Below, piece by piece: positions 1 through 8,460 of a stretch of DNA of 31,907 nucleotides (within the stretch, counting starts at the first letter, position 1; each line of letters starts with the position of its first letter). The stretch comes from an uncultured Collinsella sp. (lineage in GTDB: Bacteria > Actinomycetota > Coriobacteriia > Coriobacteriales > Coriobacteriaceae): NCBI GenBank assembly GCA_937896835.1, contig CALBOJ010000035.1:1-31907 (forward strand), in the 5' to 3' direction. Below the pieces are notes generated by a model. It was not told the origin of the DNA and did no database searches. It saw nothing but the letters and a program-made list of their open reading frames with translations. The translations under genes and the position numbers were made by a program.

Positions 1-64
1 GTCCGAGCAGGCGACCTTATATGTCTGCCGCCCGGCGGCGGGGCTCCTCGCCCGAACCCCTCAG
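1..64. other. Short non-coding stretch downstream of the PFL gene
   Basis: This stretch lies just after the stop codon of the leftward PFL gene. It is very GC-rich, with GGGC/GCCC and GCCGCC/GGCGGC complementary blocks that could fold. No T-tract follows in the leftward direction, so a terminator cannot be called, and no gene is visible in this fragment. Confidence 0.3.
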
Positions 65-1429
65 CTAGTTCTTCAGCGAGTTCAGCGGTGCCGGGAAGCG
101 TCCACCACGGTGGGCAAGCACGGTGCCGGCGTTGGGGTTCACCGGCATGATGGGCGCACGGCCGAACAGACCGCCGTACTCAACGCAGTCGCCCACGCCC
201 TTGCCGATAGCGGGAATCACGCGCACGGCCGTGGTCTTATTGTTGATGACGCCGATGGCCATCTCGTCGGCGATGATGCCGGCGATGGTCTCGACCGGGG
301 TGTCGCCGGGGATGGCGATCATGTCCAGGCCGACGGAGCACACGCAGGTCATGGCCTCGAGCTTCTCGAGCGAAAGCGCGCCGGCCTCGACGGCGGCAAT
401 CATGCCGGCGTCCTCGGACACGGGGATAAAGGCGCCCGAGAGGCCACCCACGCTGGAGCTGGCCATGACGCCGCCCTTCTTGACGGCATCGTTGAGCATG
501 GCGAGTGCGCAGGTCGTGCCCGGGCCACCGCAGGTGCCCACGCCGATGATCTCGAGGATACGCGCGACGGAGTCGCCGATGGCGGGCGTGGGAGCCAGCG
601 ACAGGTCGACAATGCCCTTCTCGACACCCAGGCGACGGGCGGCCTCGCGGCTCATGAGCTCGCCGGCACGGGTGATCTTAAAGGCGGTCTGCTTGATCTT
701 CTCGGCGACCTCCATCATCGATGCGGAATCGGGCAGCGTCTCCAGGGCTGCAGCCATAACACCGGGACCCGAGACGCCTACGTTGATGACGGCGTCGGCC
801 TCGCCACCGCCGTGGACGGCACCCGCCATAAACGGGGAGTCCTCGACCATGTTGGCAAAGCAGACAAACTTGGAGGCGCCAACGGAATCCTCGTCTGCCG
901 TAAGCTTGGCGGCATCGATGATGGTCTGAGCCGCCATGAGCACGGCATCCATGTTGATGCCGGCGCGCAGGCTAGCGACGTTGACGCTGGAGCAGACGCG
1001 GCTGGTGGCGGCGAGCGCCTGGGGGATGGACTGGATGACACGGCGGTCGGCGTCGCCGATGCCCTTCTGGACGAGCGCGGAGAAGCCGCCCAGGTAATCG
1101 ATGCCGAGCGTCTCGGCCGCGCGGTCGAGGGCATGCGCGATAGGGGTGAGGTTCTCATCCTTGCAGCAAGCGGCAATCTGCGCCACCGGGGTGACGGAAA
1201 CGCGCTTGTTGACGATGGGGATACCGTACTCGCGCTCGAGGTTCTCGGCGGTCTCGACCAAGTGCTCAGCCGTGTGCGTCACGTGGTCGTAGATCTTCGT
1301 GCACATGCGGTCGAGGTTCTCGTCACCGCAACCCATGAGCGAAACACCCATGGTGATGGTCCTGATGTCGAGGTTCTGCTCCTCAACCATGCCGCGGGTT
1401 TCCGCGATTTCTGCGGGCGTAATCGCCAT
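65..1429 (-). CDS. PFL family protein (UPF0210/DUF711)
   Basis: The 454-residue product starts MAITPAEIAETRGMVEEQ and has the length and texture of UPF0210 (PFL-like) proteins, which share a fold with glycyl-radical enzymes. No glycyl-radical loop is apparent and the biochemical role of the family is not established. A longer open frame begins 19 codons upstream, but the ATG at 1427-1429 is preferred. It follows an AGGAG with good spacing, and the family starts at about this point. Gly-rich segments such as VGVSGPGVMAAALE and GTCGGPGTTCALAML are visible. In other genomes this family often sits next to an ACT-domain (UPF0237) gene; any such partner would lie left of the window. It follows metH with a 108-bp gap holding a hairpin and a possible promoter, so it may be transcribed separately. 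Confidence 0.85.
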   Translation of the reverse strand: MAITPAEIAETRGMVEEQNLDIRTITMGVSLMGCGDENLDRMCTKIYDHVTHTAEHLVETAENLEREYGIPIVNKRVSVTPVAQIAACCKDENLTPIAHALDRAAETLGIDYLGGFSALVQKGIGDADRRVIQSIPQALAATSRVCSSVNVASLRAGINMDAVLMAAQTIIDAAKLTADEDSVGASKFVCFANMVEDSPFMAGAVHGGGEADAVINVGVSGPGVMAAALETLPDSASMMEVAEKIKQTAFKITRAGELMSREAARRLGVEKGIVDLSLAPTPAIGDSVARILEIIGVGTCGGPGTTCALAMLNDAVKKGGVMASSSVGGLSGAFIPVSEDAGMIAAVEAGALSLEKLEAMTCVCSVGLDMIAIPGDTPVETIAGIIADEMAIGVINNKTTAVRVIPAIGKGVGDCVEYGGLFGRAPIMPVNPNAGTVLAHRGGRFPAPLNSLKN

Positions 1430-1464
1430 CCTTGCGCTCCTATCTGCCAAAACGAGCATAGTCT

Positions 1465-1493
1465 TATCTATTCTAACGTGCCGCACGTGCCAA
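1465..1493 (-). promoter_or_regulatory. Candidate promoter of the PFL gene
   Basis: Reading leftward, TTGGCA (1488-1493) and TAGATA (1465-1470) are separated by exactly 17 bp, about 35 bases before the PFL start codon. The -35 half lies in the loop of the neighbouring inverted repeat. It is a sequence match only. Confidence 0.35.
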
Positions 1494-1512
1494 GTGGCGC
1501 ATGCGGCACGTT
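1475..1512. repeat. 11-bp inverted repeat between metH and the PFL gene
   Basis: AACGTGCCGCA (1475-1485) is perfectly complementary to TGCGGCACGTT (1502-1512) across a 16-base loop. Four T residues follow only on the plus strand, so in the direction of the flanking leftward genes it is not a classical terminator. It may be an mRNA-stabilising or regulatory hairpin, or a weak terminator for antisense transcription. Confidence 0.5.
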
Positions 1513-1537
1513 TTGGTGCTCGGTTGTTTCCGTTGTG

Positions 1538-4093
1538 TTACTGCCCAAAGACCTCTTCGGCGATACGAGCACTTTCGGCGGCGTCCTTGGCGTAGTAGTC
1601 CGCGCCGATCTGCTTGGCGTATTCGGGGGTGAGCACGGCGCCGCCCACGATGATCTTGACGCCCGGCACCTCGGCATGAAGCAGCTTGATGGTCTCCTCC
1701 ATGGCGACGACCGTGGTGGTCATAAGCGCCGAGAGGCCGACGAGCTTAATGTCGCGTTCCTTGACGGTCTTGAGCACCTCCTGCGGGTCGACGTCGCGAC
1801 CCAGATCAAAGACGGTGTAGCCGTAGTTATCGAGCAGCATCTTGACGATGTTCTTACCGATGTCGTGGATGTCGCCCTTGACGGTGGCCACGCAGATCTT
1901 GCCCTTATCGGCAATCTCGCCGGCGGGCATCAGCCGCTTAATGGTGTCAAAGCCCACGCGCGCGGCCTCGGCCGAGGCCATGAGCTGCGGCAAGAAGAAC
2001 TTTCCCTGGTCAAAGAGGACGCCAACCTCGTCGAGGGCGGGGATAAAGTGGTTGTTGATGAGGTCCATGGCGTCGTGATCTGCCAGAAGACGCTCGGTCT
2101 CGGCTGCGATCTCGCCTTTGCGGCCCGAGACGACCATGTGGCGGATGGGATCGTCATCGGCGCTTGCGGTGGTGCTTGCGGCAGGTGCGGCATCGCTCGA
2201 TACTGCTTGAGCTGCTGCCGGGTTAGCGGCGATCTTGTACGGATCGGTCCAGCCGGCGTAGCGCTCGATGTATCCGGTCGAGCCCTCGTCCTCAACGCTC
2301 AAGACGCGATAGCTGTAGACGGTATCCATAAAGCGCTTGGAACCTGGGTTCATGATGGGGGCGTCCAGGCCCGCGCCGAAGGCGGCAGCCAAAAAGACCG
2401 AGCCCAGCAGCGGGCGGGCGGGCAGACCAAAGCTGATGTTCGACACGCCGAGTGCGCATTTGACGCCCAGACGCTCCTTGCACAGGGACATGGCGCGCAG
2501 GATCTGCTCGGCCTGGCGCTGGTTGGTCGAGGCGGTCATGACCAGGCAGTCGATGAGGATGCGGTTCGGTCCGATGCCGTAACGGGCAGCCTCTGCCACG
2601 ATGCGCTCGGCGATGGCGAAGCGAGCCTCGGCGGTATCGGGGATGCCGTCTTCGTCGAGCGTGAGGCCGACAACGTTGGTGCCGTAGTGGGCGACTAGGG
2701 GAAAGATCTCGTCCATGATTTGCCGTTTGCCATTGACCGAGTTGATGATGGGCTTGCCGGCGTAGCGGCGCACGGCTGCCTCGACGGCTGCGGGGTCGGT
2801 GGAGTCGATCTGCAGCGGCAGCAGCGTGGAGCCCTGGAGCTGCTCGGTCGCCTGCTGGATGATCTTGACCTCGTCGATCTCGGGCAGGCCTACGTTGACG
2901 TCCAGGATGTCGGCGCCCTGTTCCTGCTGGCTGATGCCCTGGCTCACGACGTAGTCTAGGTCGCCGTCGCGCAGGGCCTGTTGCAGGCGCTTTTTGCCGG
3001 TGGGATTGATGCGCTCGCCGATGACGGCGATCTTGTGGCCGTCGCAGGGGAGGTCCACGACCGTCTGGGCGCTCGTGACCGACATACTGGGCTTGCGGTG
3101 ACGCGGGCTGGGCGTGTGATTGTCGATGAGGGTGCGAAGTGCCGCCATGTGCGTGGGCGTGGTGCCACAGCAGCCACCCACGACGCTCACGCCGTCCTCA
3201 ATCATGCCGGCGACGGCCTCGGCGTATTCGGGTGCCTGGATGTCAAAGACGGTATTGCCGTCATCGTCCACGCGGGGCAGTCCCGCATTGGCCTGCACCA
3301 TAACGGGCTTGTCGGTGACGGTGAGCATACGCGCGGCGAGTCCTCGGAGCTCGGCCGGGCCCTGGCTGCAGTTGATGCCCAGGACGTCGGCGCCGATGGC
3401 GTCGAGGGTGATGGCGGCGACCTCGGGGCTCGTTCCCAGGAAGGTGCGGCCGTCTTCCTCAAAGGTCATGGTGGCAAAGACGGGCAGGTCGGAGTTCTCG
3501 CGGCAGGCGAGGACCGCCGCCTTGATCTCGGCAAGGTCAGTCATGGTCTCGATAATAAAGAGGTCCACGCCCGCATCGATGCCGGCGCGCACTTCCTCGG
3601 CAAAGAGGTCATAGGCCTCGTCGAAGCTCAGGGTGCCCAAGGGGCGAAGTAGCGCGCCGATGGGGCCGATATCGCCGGCGACGTAGTGGGCACCGGCCGC
3701 GCGGGCGCAGGCGACAGCGGCGGCAAAGACATCTGCCACGGTGGCGGCGCCGTCGAGCTTGTGGGCGTTGGCACCAAAGGTGTTGGCGGTGATCACGTCG
3801 CAGCCAGCCTCGACGTATTGGCGCTGAATGTCGGTAATGACCTGAGGCTCCTCAAAGTTGAGCAGCTCGGGCAGGGCGCCGGCTTTCATGCCGGCCGCCT
3901 GCAGCATGGTGCCCATGCCGCCGTCGAACAGCAGGTGCCCCGTGCCCTCGATGGCGGCGCGCAGGCGATCGTCCTTAATGCGAAGGTCGTCGATTGTGCG
4001 CGTCTTGTATACAGCGCCATTGCGGCGTGCGGCATCAACGGGCGCCGCCAGCGCGGCGCCGTCCAGATCATGAGTGATAAGCGGAGTAAACAT
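1538..4093 (-). CDS. metH: Cobalamin-dependent methionine synthase without activation domain
   Basis: It transfers methyl from methyltetrahydrofolate via cobalamin to homocysteine in the cytoplasm. The 851-residue product has three MetH modules in order. The homocysteine domain starts at DGGMGT (about 57) and carries zinc ligands in GINCSQGP and VGGCCGT. The pterin domain holds GERINPTGKK and DVNVG. The cap and B12 domain carries GDIHDIGK, with lower-axial His743. The chain ends right after the B12 domain, so the reactivation domain of E. coli-type MetH is missing and is instead encoded by the adjacent gene. About 50 residues precede the homocysteine core, longer than in E. coli, and an Ala/Ser/Asp-rich linker joins the pterin and cap domains. 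The start follows AGGAG six bases upstream. Only 9 bp separate it from the activation gene, so metF, the activation gene and metH form an operon. Confidence 0.95.
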   Translation of the reverse strand: MFTPLITHDLDGAALAAPVDAARRNGAVYKTRTIDDLRIKDDRLRAAIEGTGHLLFDGGMGTMLQAAGMKAGALPELLNFEEPQVITDIQRQYVEAGCDVITANTFGANAHKLDGAATVADVFAAAVACARAAGAHYVAGDIGPIGALLRPLGTLSFDEAYDLFAEEVRAGIDAGVDLFIIETMTDLAEIKAAVLACRENSDLPVFATMTFEEDGRTFLGTSPEVAAITLDAIGADVLGINCSQGPAELRGLAARMLTVTDKPVMVQANAGLPRVDDDGNTVFDIQAPEYAEAVAGMIEDGVSVVGGCCGTTPTHMAALRTLIDNHTPSPRHRKPSMSVTSAQTVVDLPCDGHKIAVIGERINPTGKKRLQQALRDGDLDYVVSQGISQQEQGADILDVNVGLPEIDEVKIIQQATEQLQGSTLLPLQIDSTDPAAVEAAVRRYAGKPIINSVNGKRQIMDEIFPLVAHYGTNVVGLTLDEDGIPDTAEARFAIAERIVAEAARYGIGPNRILIDCLVMTASTNQRQAEQILRAMSLCKERLGVKCALGVSNISFGLPARPLLGSVFLAAAFGAGLDAPIMNPGSKRFMDTVYSYRVLSVEDEGSTGYIERYAGWTDPYKIAANPAAAQAVSSDAAPAASTTASADDDPIRHMVVSGRKGEIAAETERLLADHDAMDLINNHFIPALDEVGVLFDQGKFFLPQLMASAEAARVGFDTIKRLMPAGEIADKGKICVATVKGDIHDIGKNIVKMLLDNYGYTVFDLGRDVDPQEVLKTVKERDIKLVGLSALMTTTVVAMEETIKLLHAEVPGVKIIVGGAVLTPEYAKQIGADYYAKDAAESARIAEEVFGQ

Positions 4094-4102
4094 CGAGGGC
4101 TC

Positions 4103-4891
4103 CTAATGGCTGGAATAGCAGGTGGTGTGGGCGGCGCGGAAGCGACAGTGCTCGCGCATGCGGCAGATATTGCAGGTGGGGCGGCTCTGGGCGTCGTGGA
4201 CCTCGCCGTCAAACAGACCGATCACCGCGGTCACGCTCTTTGTGGGCATGAGCAGGCTGGTAGGCGTGACGGTAAGCCCGATGAGCCGCGTAGCGTTGAG
4301 CGCAGCAACGATTGAGCGCTGGGCCGTAAGCGGGCAGTCGCCGTAGCCGGGACTGAAGCGCCAGTTACCGGCGAGTCCGTGTGCGGCGGCCGCAGCCTTG
4401 ACCTGCTGGTCCATCTGCTCGACGGCGGCTTCTACATAGGCAGAGCATGCGGCGTCGAGCACGGCTCCCTCCAGGGGCTGCTGGGCTCCCGTGGTGCGCA
4501 GACGACGCTCGGCGTCCATGCCGAGGGTGCATGCCATGAGTGCGGCAAAGCGGGCGTCTTTGAGGTGGCGATAGATATCGCGACCGCGCAGCTCAACGTT
4601 GGTGCCGACCAAGCGAATGCAAGGATCGCCCTGTTCATCGACTCCCGTGGCATCGATGGCAAATGTGCGGCGCACGCCGCGGGGCTCAATGTCCAGCTCC
4701 AGACGCTCAACGACAAGCTCAATACGCTGCGACAGCTCTGGCTCAATCTGCTGGCCGCCGTAGCCCAGGTAGCGCAGCATCTCGGCACGGTCGACACGAG
4801 GGTGGTGGGCAGCGTCGATACGATAAAGCGCCGGCGACGCAAGGTCGGCCGGCACTTCAACAACGGTTATATCGGCGTGCGGTTTTTCCAT
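4103..4891 (-). CDS. Stand-alone methionine synthase activation-domain protein
   Basis: The 262-residue protein matches the MetH reactivation domain, which uses S-adenosylmethionine and reduced flavodoxin to remethylate oxidised cobalamin. RFSPGYGDCPL occupies the place of the RxxPGYPACP AdoMet-binding motif of E. coli MetH. The C-terminus carries a Cys cluster (CNICRMREHC, then TTCY) that full-length MetH lacks and that could bind metal or Fe-S. The ATG overlaps the stop of metF as TAATG, implying translational coupling, and metH follows 9 bp later. Together they rebuild a split MetH like the arrangement known in Thermotoga. Function is inferred from family and context. Confidence 0.88.
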   Translation of the reverse strand: MEKPHADITVVEVPADLASPALYRIDAAHHPRVDRAEMLRYLGYGGQQIEPELSQRIELVVERLELDIEPRGVRRTFAIDATGVDEQGDPCIRLVGTNVELRGRDIYRHLKDARFAALMACTLGMDAERRLRTTGAQQPLEGAVLDAACSAYVEAAVEQMDQQVKAAAAAHGLAGNWRFSPGYGDCPLTAQRSIVAALNATRLIGLTVTPTSLLMPTKSVTAVIGLFDGEVHDAQSRPTCNICRMREHCRFRAAHTTCYSSH

Positions 4892-5763
4892 TACCCCAGG
4901 CGCTCCATAATGGTCGCGGCGATTGCAGGACGGTTCATAGTGTACAGGTGCAGACCGTCGGCACCGTGCTCCTTAAGGTCGCAAAGCTGACGAGCAGCAT
5001 AATCTACACCGGCCGCCTGCAGGCTCTCGGGGTCGTTCTCGTACTTGGCGAGAATCTTGATGACGGGGGAGGGCAGCGACGCACCGCACATAAAGACCAT
5101 GCGGCTGATCTGCGACTTGCCCATAAACGGCATGATGCCCGCGGTAATGGGCACGGTGATGCCGGCCTTGTCGGCAAGCTCGCGAAAACGGTAAAAGCAC
5201 TCGTTATCAAAAAAGAGCTGCGTCACAAAGAAGCTCGCGCCGGCGTCCTGTTTTTGCTTGAGGTGCTCGACCGAGAGGTTGAGATCCTCGCAGGCAATGT
5301 GGCCCTCGGGGTAGGCTGCGGCACCCACGCAAAAGCCGGCGTCGACGAGCTCGGGGATAAGGTCGCGGGCGTAGGCGTAGTCCGAGGCGGGCTTGTCGTC
5401 CTCGGTCGCGCCAGCGGGAAGATCACCGCGCAGGGCCAGGATGTTTTCAACGCCGGCGGTGCGATACTCGTCGATCTTGGCGGCGATGTCGGCGTGGGTG
5501 CGGCCCACGCAGGTGAGGTGCGCTACCGAGGGCGTATCGAATTCGCTCGAAATCATATGCGCGATGGGGGCGGTGGTGGCACCGTTACCCGAGCCGCCGG
5601 CTGAGCAGGTGACCGAGACAAAGCTCGGCGAAAGCTTGCACAGATTGCCTGCCACTTTGCGAGCCGTGTCGAGGGTCAGCTCGCCCTTGGGTGGGAACAT
5701 CTCAAACGAAACGGGTACGGTGCCCTGGGATGCTGCCTGCTTAAAAAGCTCGTCGACGCGCAT
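4891..5763 (-). CDS. metF: 5,10-methylenetetrahydrofolate reductase
   Basis: The 290-residue flavoenzyme reduces 5,10-methylene-THF to 5-methyl-THF, the methyl donor for the MetH encoded downstream. Family motifs seen are VSFEMFPPKGE near the N-terminus, SVTCSAGG, VAHLTCVG, ALRGDLP, FFVTQLFFDN and GIMPFMGKSQI. The open frame extends 22 codons further upstream, but the ATG at 5761-5763 is chosen because AAAGGAG lies seven bases before it and the protein then begins MRVDELF like other MetF proteins. Its stop overlaps the start of the activation gene by one base. It is the first gene of the metF-activation-metH operon. Confidence 0.95.
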   Translation of the reverse strand: MRVDELFKQAASQGTVPVSFEMFPPKGELTLDTARKVAGNLCKLSPSFVSVTCSAGGSGNGATTAPIAHMISSEFDTPSVAHLTCVGRTHADIAAKIDEYRTAGVENILALRGDLPAGATEDDKPASDYAYARDLIPELVDAGFCVGAAAYPEGHIACEDLNLSVEHLKQKQDAGASFFVTQLFFDNECFYRFRELADKAGITVPITAGIMPFMGKSQISRMVFMCGASLPSPVIKILAKYENDPESLQAAGVDYAARQLCDLKEHGADGLHLYTMNRPAIAATIMERLG

Positions 5764-5915
5764 ATCGTTCTCCTTTAGATACGTAATAGTGCGATGTGTT
5801 GTAAGGATTCTACAGCACCACTGTGCCACGATGGAGTTTCACTCGCTATTTGGGGATACCAATCGAAAATGCTTCGCTATCGGCATTTCCTATAACAGTG
5901 CGGTCAATGTAGGAT

Positions 5916-5965
5916 GGGGCTATATCGAATGGTATCTGATACGAAATACCAGTTAATAAAGCCCC
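5916..5965. repeat. Nested inverted repeats upstream of glnA
   Basis: The outer arms GGGGCT (5916-5921) and AGCCCC (5960-5965) enclose the inner arms TGGTAT (5930-5935) and ATACCA (5946-5951). The segment between is AT-rich. It could be a terminator remnant, an operator pair or a folded leader. Confidence 0.4.
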
Positions 5966-6073
5966 GTCCCAAATTGACTACCCTTAAACCATGGGGAGAG
6001 GTCTGCAATTTATGCAGTTGATTGGCTGTTGAGGGTGGCAACGCCGCCTCGATAGGGTAACCTCATTGATTGG

Positions 6074-6109
6074 TTTCGCGACAGCAACATAACGGTAATG
6101 TCGCGGAAA
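6074..6109 (+). promoter_or_regulatory. Bulged hairpin in the glnA upstream region
   Basis: TTTCGCGACA (6074-6083) pairs with TGTCGCGGAAA (6099-6109), leaving one bulged base. It lies 80 bases before the glnA start. It may be part of a regulatory leader, but no known motif was recognised. Confidence 0.35.
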
Positions 6110-6149
6110 CACGGCGAGTCTAAGCTATGACTCGTTCGTTAGTAATCAA

Positions 6150-6168
6150 CACCGCTTCTCACGCGGTG
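6150..6168 (+). promoter_or_regulatory. Hairpin just upstream of the glnA ribosome-binding site
   Basis: CACCGC (6150-6155) and GCGGTG (6163-6168) form a perfect 6-bp stem with a 7-base loop, ending nine bases before the AAGGGAG ribosome-binding site. It could modulate translation initiation. Confidence 0.4.
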
Positions 6169-6189
6169 CCGATACGAAGGGAGTTCCGT

Positions 6190-8277
6190 ATGGCCGAACT
6201 TACTGACCGCTTCGGGACCATGGTGTTCTCTGAGGAAGTCATGAAGGATTACCTCCCCAAGGACATTTGGAAGCGCCTTGCTGCAACCCTCGAGGGCGGT
6301 GAGCCGCTCGACCTGGACGTGGCCAACGCCGTTGCTCATGCCATGAAGGTCTGGGCCATCTCCAAGGGTGCGACGCACTACGCGCACTGGTTCCAGCCGC
6401 TTTCGGGCATTACTTCCGAGAAGCACGATAGCTTCCTGGAGCCCAACCACGACGGCACCGCCATTACCAAGTTTACGGGCAAGAACCTCATCCAGGGCGA
6501 GCCGGACGCCTCCAGCTTCCCCAACGGCGGCCTGCGCGCTACCTTCGAGGCCCGTGGCTACACCGCTTGGGATCCCACTAGCCCCGCCTTTATCAAGGAC
6601 GATGTCCTGTGCATCCCCACGGCTTTCTGCTCCTACACGGGCGAGGCCCTGGACAAGAAGACCCCGCTGCTGCGTTCCATGACCGCGCTCTCGCGTGAGT
6701 CTAAGCGCGTTTTGGCGCTGTTTGGCAAGACCCCCAAGAAGGTCGTTCCTTCCGTGGGCGACGAGCAGGAGTACTTCCTGATCAAGAAGGACGCCTATCG
6801 CAAGCGCAAGGACCTGGTCATCACCGGCCGCACCCTCTTTGGTGCTGCTCCCTGCAAGGGCCAGGAGCTCGAGGAGCACTACTTTGGCGCTATCCGCCCC
6901 ACCGTCTCGGCCTATATGAAGGACCTGGACGATGAGCTGTGGGCGCTTGGCATTCCCGCCAAGACCAAGCACAACGAGGTTGCTCCCTGCCAGCATGAGC
7001 TCGCACCGGTCTATGGCGAGGTCAACGAGGCCATCGACCAGAATCTGGTCATGATGGAGAAGATGAAGCTCATCGCCTCCCGCCACGACTTGGTCTGCCT
7101 GCTGCACGAGAAGCCCTTCGAGGGCATCAACGGTTCGGGCAAGCACAACAACTGGTCGCTTGGCACCGAGTCCGAGAATCTGCTCGATCCGGGCGACACC
7201 CCGCTCGACAACCTGCAGTTCATCGTCTTCCTCACCGCGGTGATCGAGGCCGTCGATAACTATCAGGAGCTCCTGCGTGCCTCCGTTGCCTCTGCCGGCA
7301 ACGACCATCGTCTGGGCGCCAACGAGGCTCCTCCGGCGATTATGTCCATCTTCCTGGGCGACCAGCTTACCGAGGTCGTCGAGAAGATCATCGATGGCAA
7401 GGCTTCCGTCCATGCCACGCGCGGCGTGCTCGACCTGGGCGCCGATACCCTGCCCAAGCTGATGCAGGACAACACCGACCGCAACCGCACCTCCCCGTTT
7501 GCCTTCACCGGCAACAAGTTCGAGTTCCGTGCCTGCGGTTCCGAGCAGAACGTTTCCGACTCCAACCTGGTGCTCGATGCCGCCGTGGCCAAGTCGCTCA
7601 AGTCCTTCGCCGACGCGCTTGAGGGTACGCCCGAGGATGAGTTCCAGGACGCCGCGCTCGAGTACTGCAAGAAGGTCCTGACCGACCACCAGCGCATCCT
7701 GTTCTCCGGTGATGGCTACTCTGACGAGTGGCCCGTTGAGGCCGAGAAGCGCGGTCTTGCCAACAACAAGACCACGGCTGACGCCCTGCCCGCCTTTGTT
7801 TCCGATAAGGCCATTGCGCTCTTTGAGGAGACGGGTGTCCTGACCAAGGCCGAGGCCCAGTGCCGCTACGACTGTAAGCTCGAGAAGTACAACAAGCTCA
7901 TGAACATCGAGGCCACCACGATGGTTCGCGAGGCGCGTCGTACCTATCGCCCGGTCATTACCGCCTATGCCACCAAGGTCGCTAAGGGCCTTGAGACTAT
8001 TCGTGCCGCTGGTGCGGAGGCCGCCATGCAGTGCGAGCAGAACACGCTCAACAAGCTCTGCAACGGCATCACCACCATCAACGACTCCATCAAGGCGCTC
8101 GACGCCGTGCATCAGAAGGCCGAGGCTCTCGATGGCCAGGAGCAGGCCAACGTGTATGCACATGAGGTCGTTCCCGCTATGGATACGTTGCGCGCCGCCG
8201 TGGATGCCATGGAGGAGATTGTGGCCGCTGACTACTGGCCGGTCCCGACCTACGACGACATTCTGTTCTATGTGTAA
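6190..8277 (+). CDS. glnA: Class III glutamine synthetase
   Basis: It condenses ammonia and glutamate to glutamine with ATP in the cytoplasm. The 695-residue length is typical of GSIII, far larger than the roughly 450 residues of GSI. Signatures are the N-terminal FGTMVFSEEVMKDYLP, the substrate and metal motif NEVAPCQHELAPVYGEVN, and the catalytic block GINGSGKHNNWS. The ATG at 6190 is chosen over an in-frame ATG at 6127 because it follows AAGGGAG and gives the family N-terminus. Codon use is strongly biased to C/G-ending optimal codons, suggesting high expression. It is monocistronic, with a strong terminator downstream and hairpins upstream. Confidence 0.97.
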   Translation: MAELTDRFGTMVFSEEVMKDYLPKDIWKRLAATLEGGEPLDLDVANAVAHAMKVWAISKGATHYAHWFQPLSGITSEKHDSFLEPNHDGTAITKFTGKNLIQGEPDASSFPNGGLRATFEARGYTAWDPTSPAFIKDDVLCIPTAFCSYTGEALDKKTPLLRSMTALSRESKRVLALFGKTPKKVVPSVGDEQEYFLIKKDAYRKRKDLVITGRTLFGAAPCKGQELEEHYFGAIRPTVSAYMKDLDDELWALGIPAKTKHNEVAPCQHELAPVYGEVNEAIDQNLVMMEKMKLIASRHDLVCLLHEKPFEGINGSGKHNNWSLGTESENLLDPGDTPLDNLQFIVFLTAVIEAVDNYQELLRASVASAGNDHRLGANEAPPAIMSIFLGDQLTEVVEKIIDGKASVHATRGVLDLGADTLPKLMQDNTDRNRTSPFAFTGNKFEFRACGSEQNVSDSNLVLDAAVAKSLKSFADALEGTPEDEFQDAALEYCKKVLTDHQRILFSGDGYSDEWPVEAEKRGLANNKTTADALPAFVSDKAIALFEETGVLTKAEAQCRYDCKLEKYNKLMNIEATTMVREARRTYRPVITAYATKVAKGLETIRAAGAEAAMQCEQNTLNKLCNGITTINDSIKALDAVHQKAEALDGQEQANVYAHEVVPAMDTLRAAVDAMEEIVAADYWPVPTYDDILFYV

Positions 8278-8300
8278 CAGACACGTTTGATTTTGCGTGT

Positions 8301-8336
8301 GAAGGGGTCTCGCCTGTGTGAGGCCCCTTCTTTTTT
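8301..8336 (+). terminator. Rho-independent terminator of glnA
   Basis: GAAGGGGTCTC (8301-8311) pairs with GAGGCCCCTTC (8320-8330), with one T-G wobble and an 8-base loop, followed directly by six T. It starts 24 bases after the glnA stop. Confidence 0.93.
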
Positions 8337-8460
8337 GCCGCTTTGACCTGCTTTGAACTTGCAGCCGAGCGAGCGTTTCGCGCGGGACATCTTAAAAGTT
8401 GTAACCTGTTTTGGCACGCGGACGTTTCGGCCGTTTGTTCATAAAGGGGAGGATTATCCG

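Larger units (their letters stand above)
5764..6189. other. Structured intergenic region between metF and glnA
   Basis: This 426-bp region separates two divergent genes. On the metF side a leftward -10-like TAGAAT (plus strand ATTCTA, 5807-5812) lies about 45 bases before the metF start, with no good -35. On the glnA side it holds a nested inverted repeat, a bulged hairpin and a hairpin next to the ribosome-binding site, listed separately. No convincing open frame or recognised riboswitch was found. Confidence 0.5.

Noticed and set aside
110..2698. Very long open frame (862 codons) on the plus strand opposite the PFL gene and metH
   Set aside because: It is antisense to two clear family members and arises from GC-rich third positions; its translation is low-complexity (Gly/Asp/His/Val-rich) with no domain.
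6139..8163. 674-codon open frame on the minus strand opposite glnA
   Set aside because: Shadow of the strongly codon-biased glnA; Leu/Gly/Val-rich translation without motifs.
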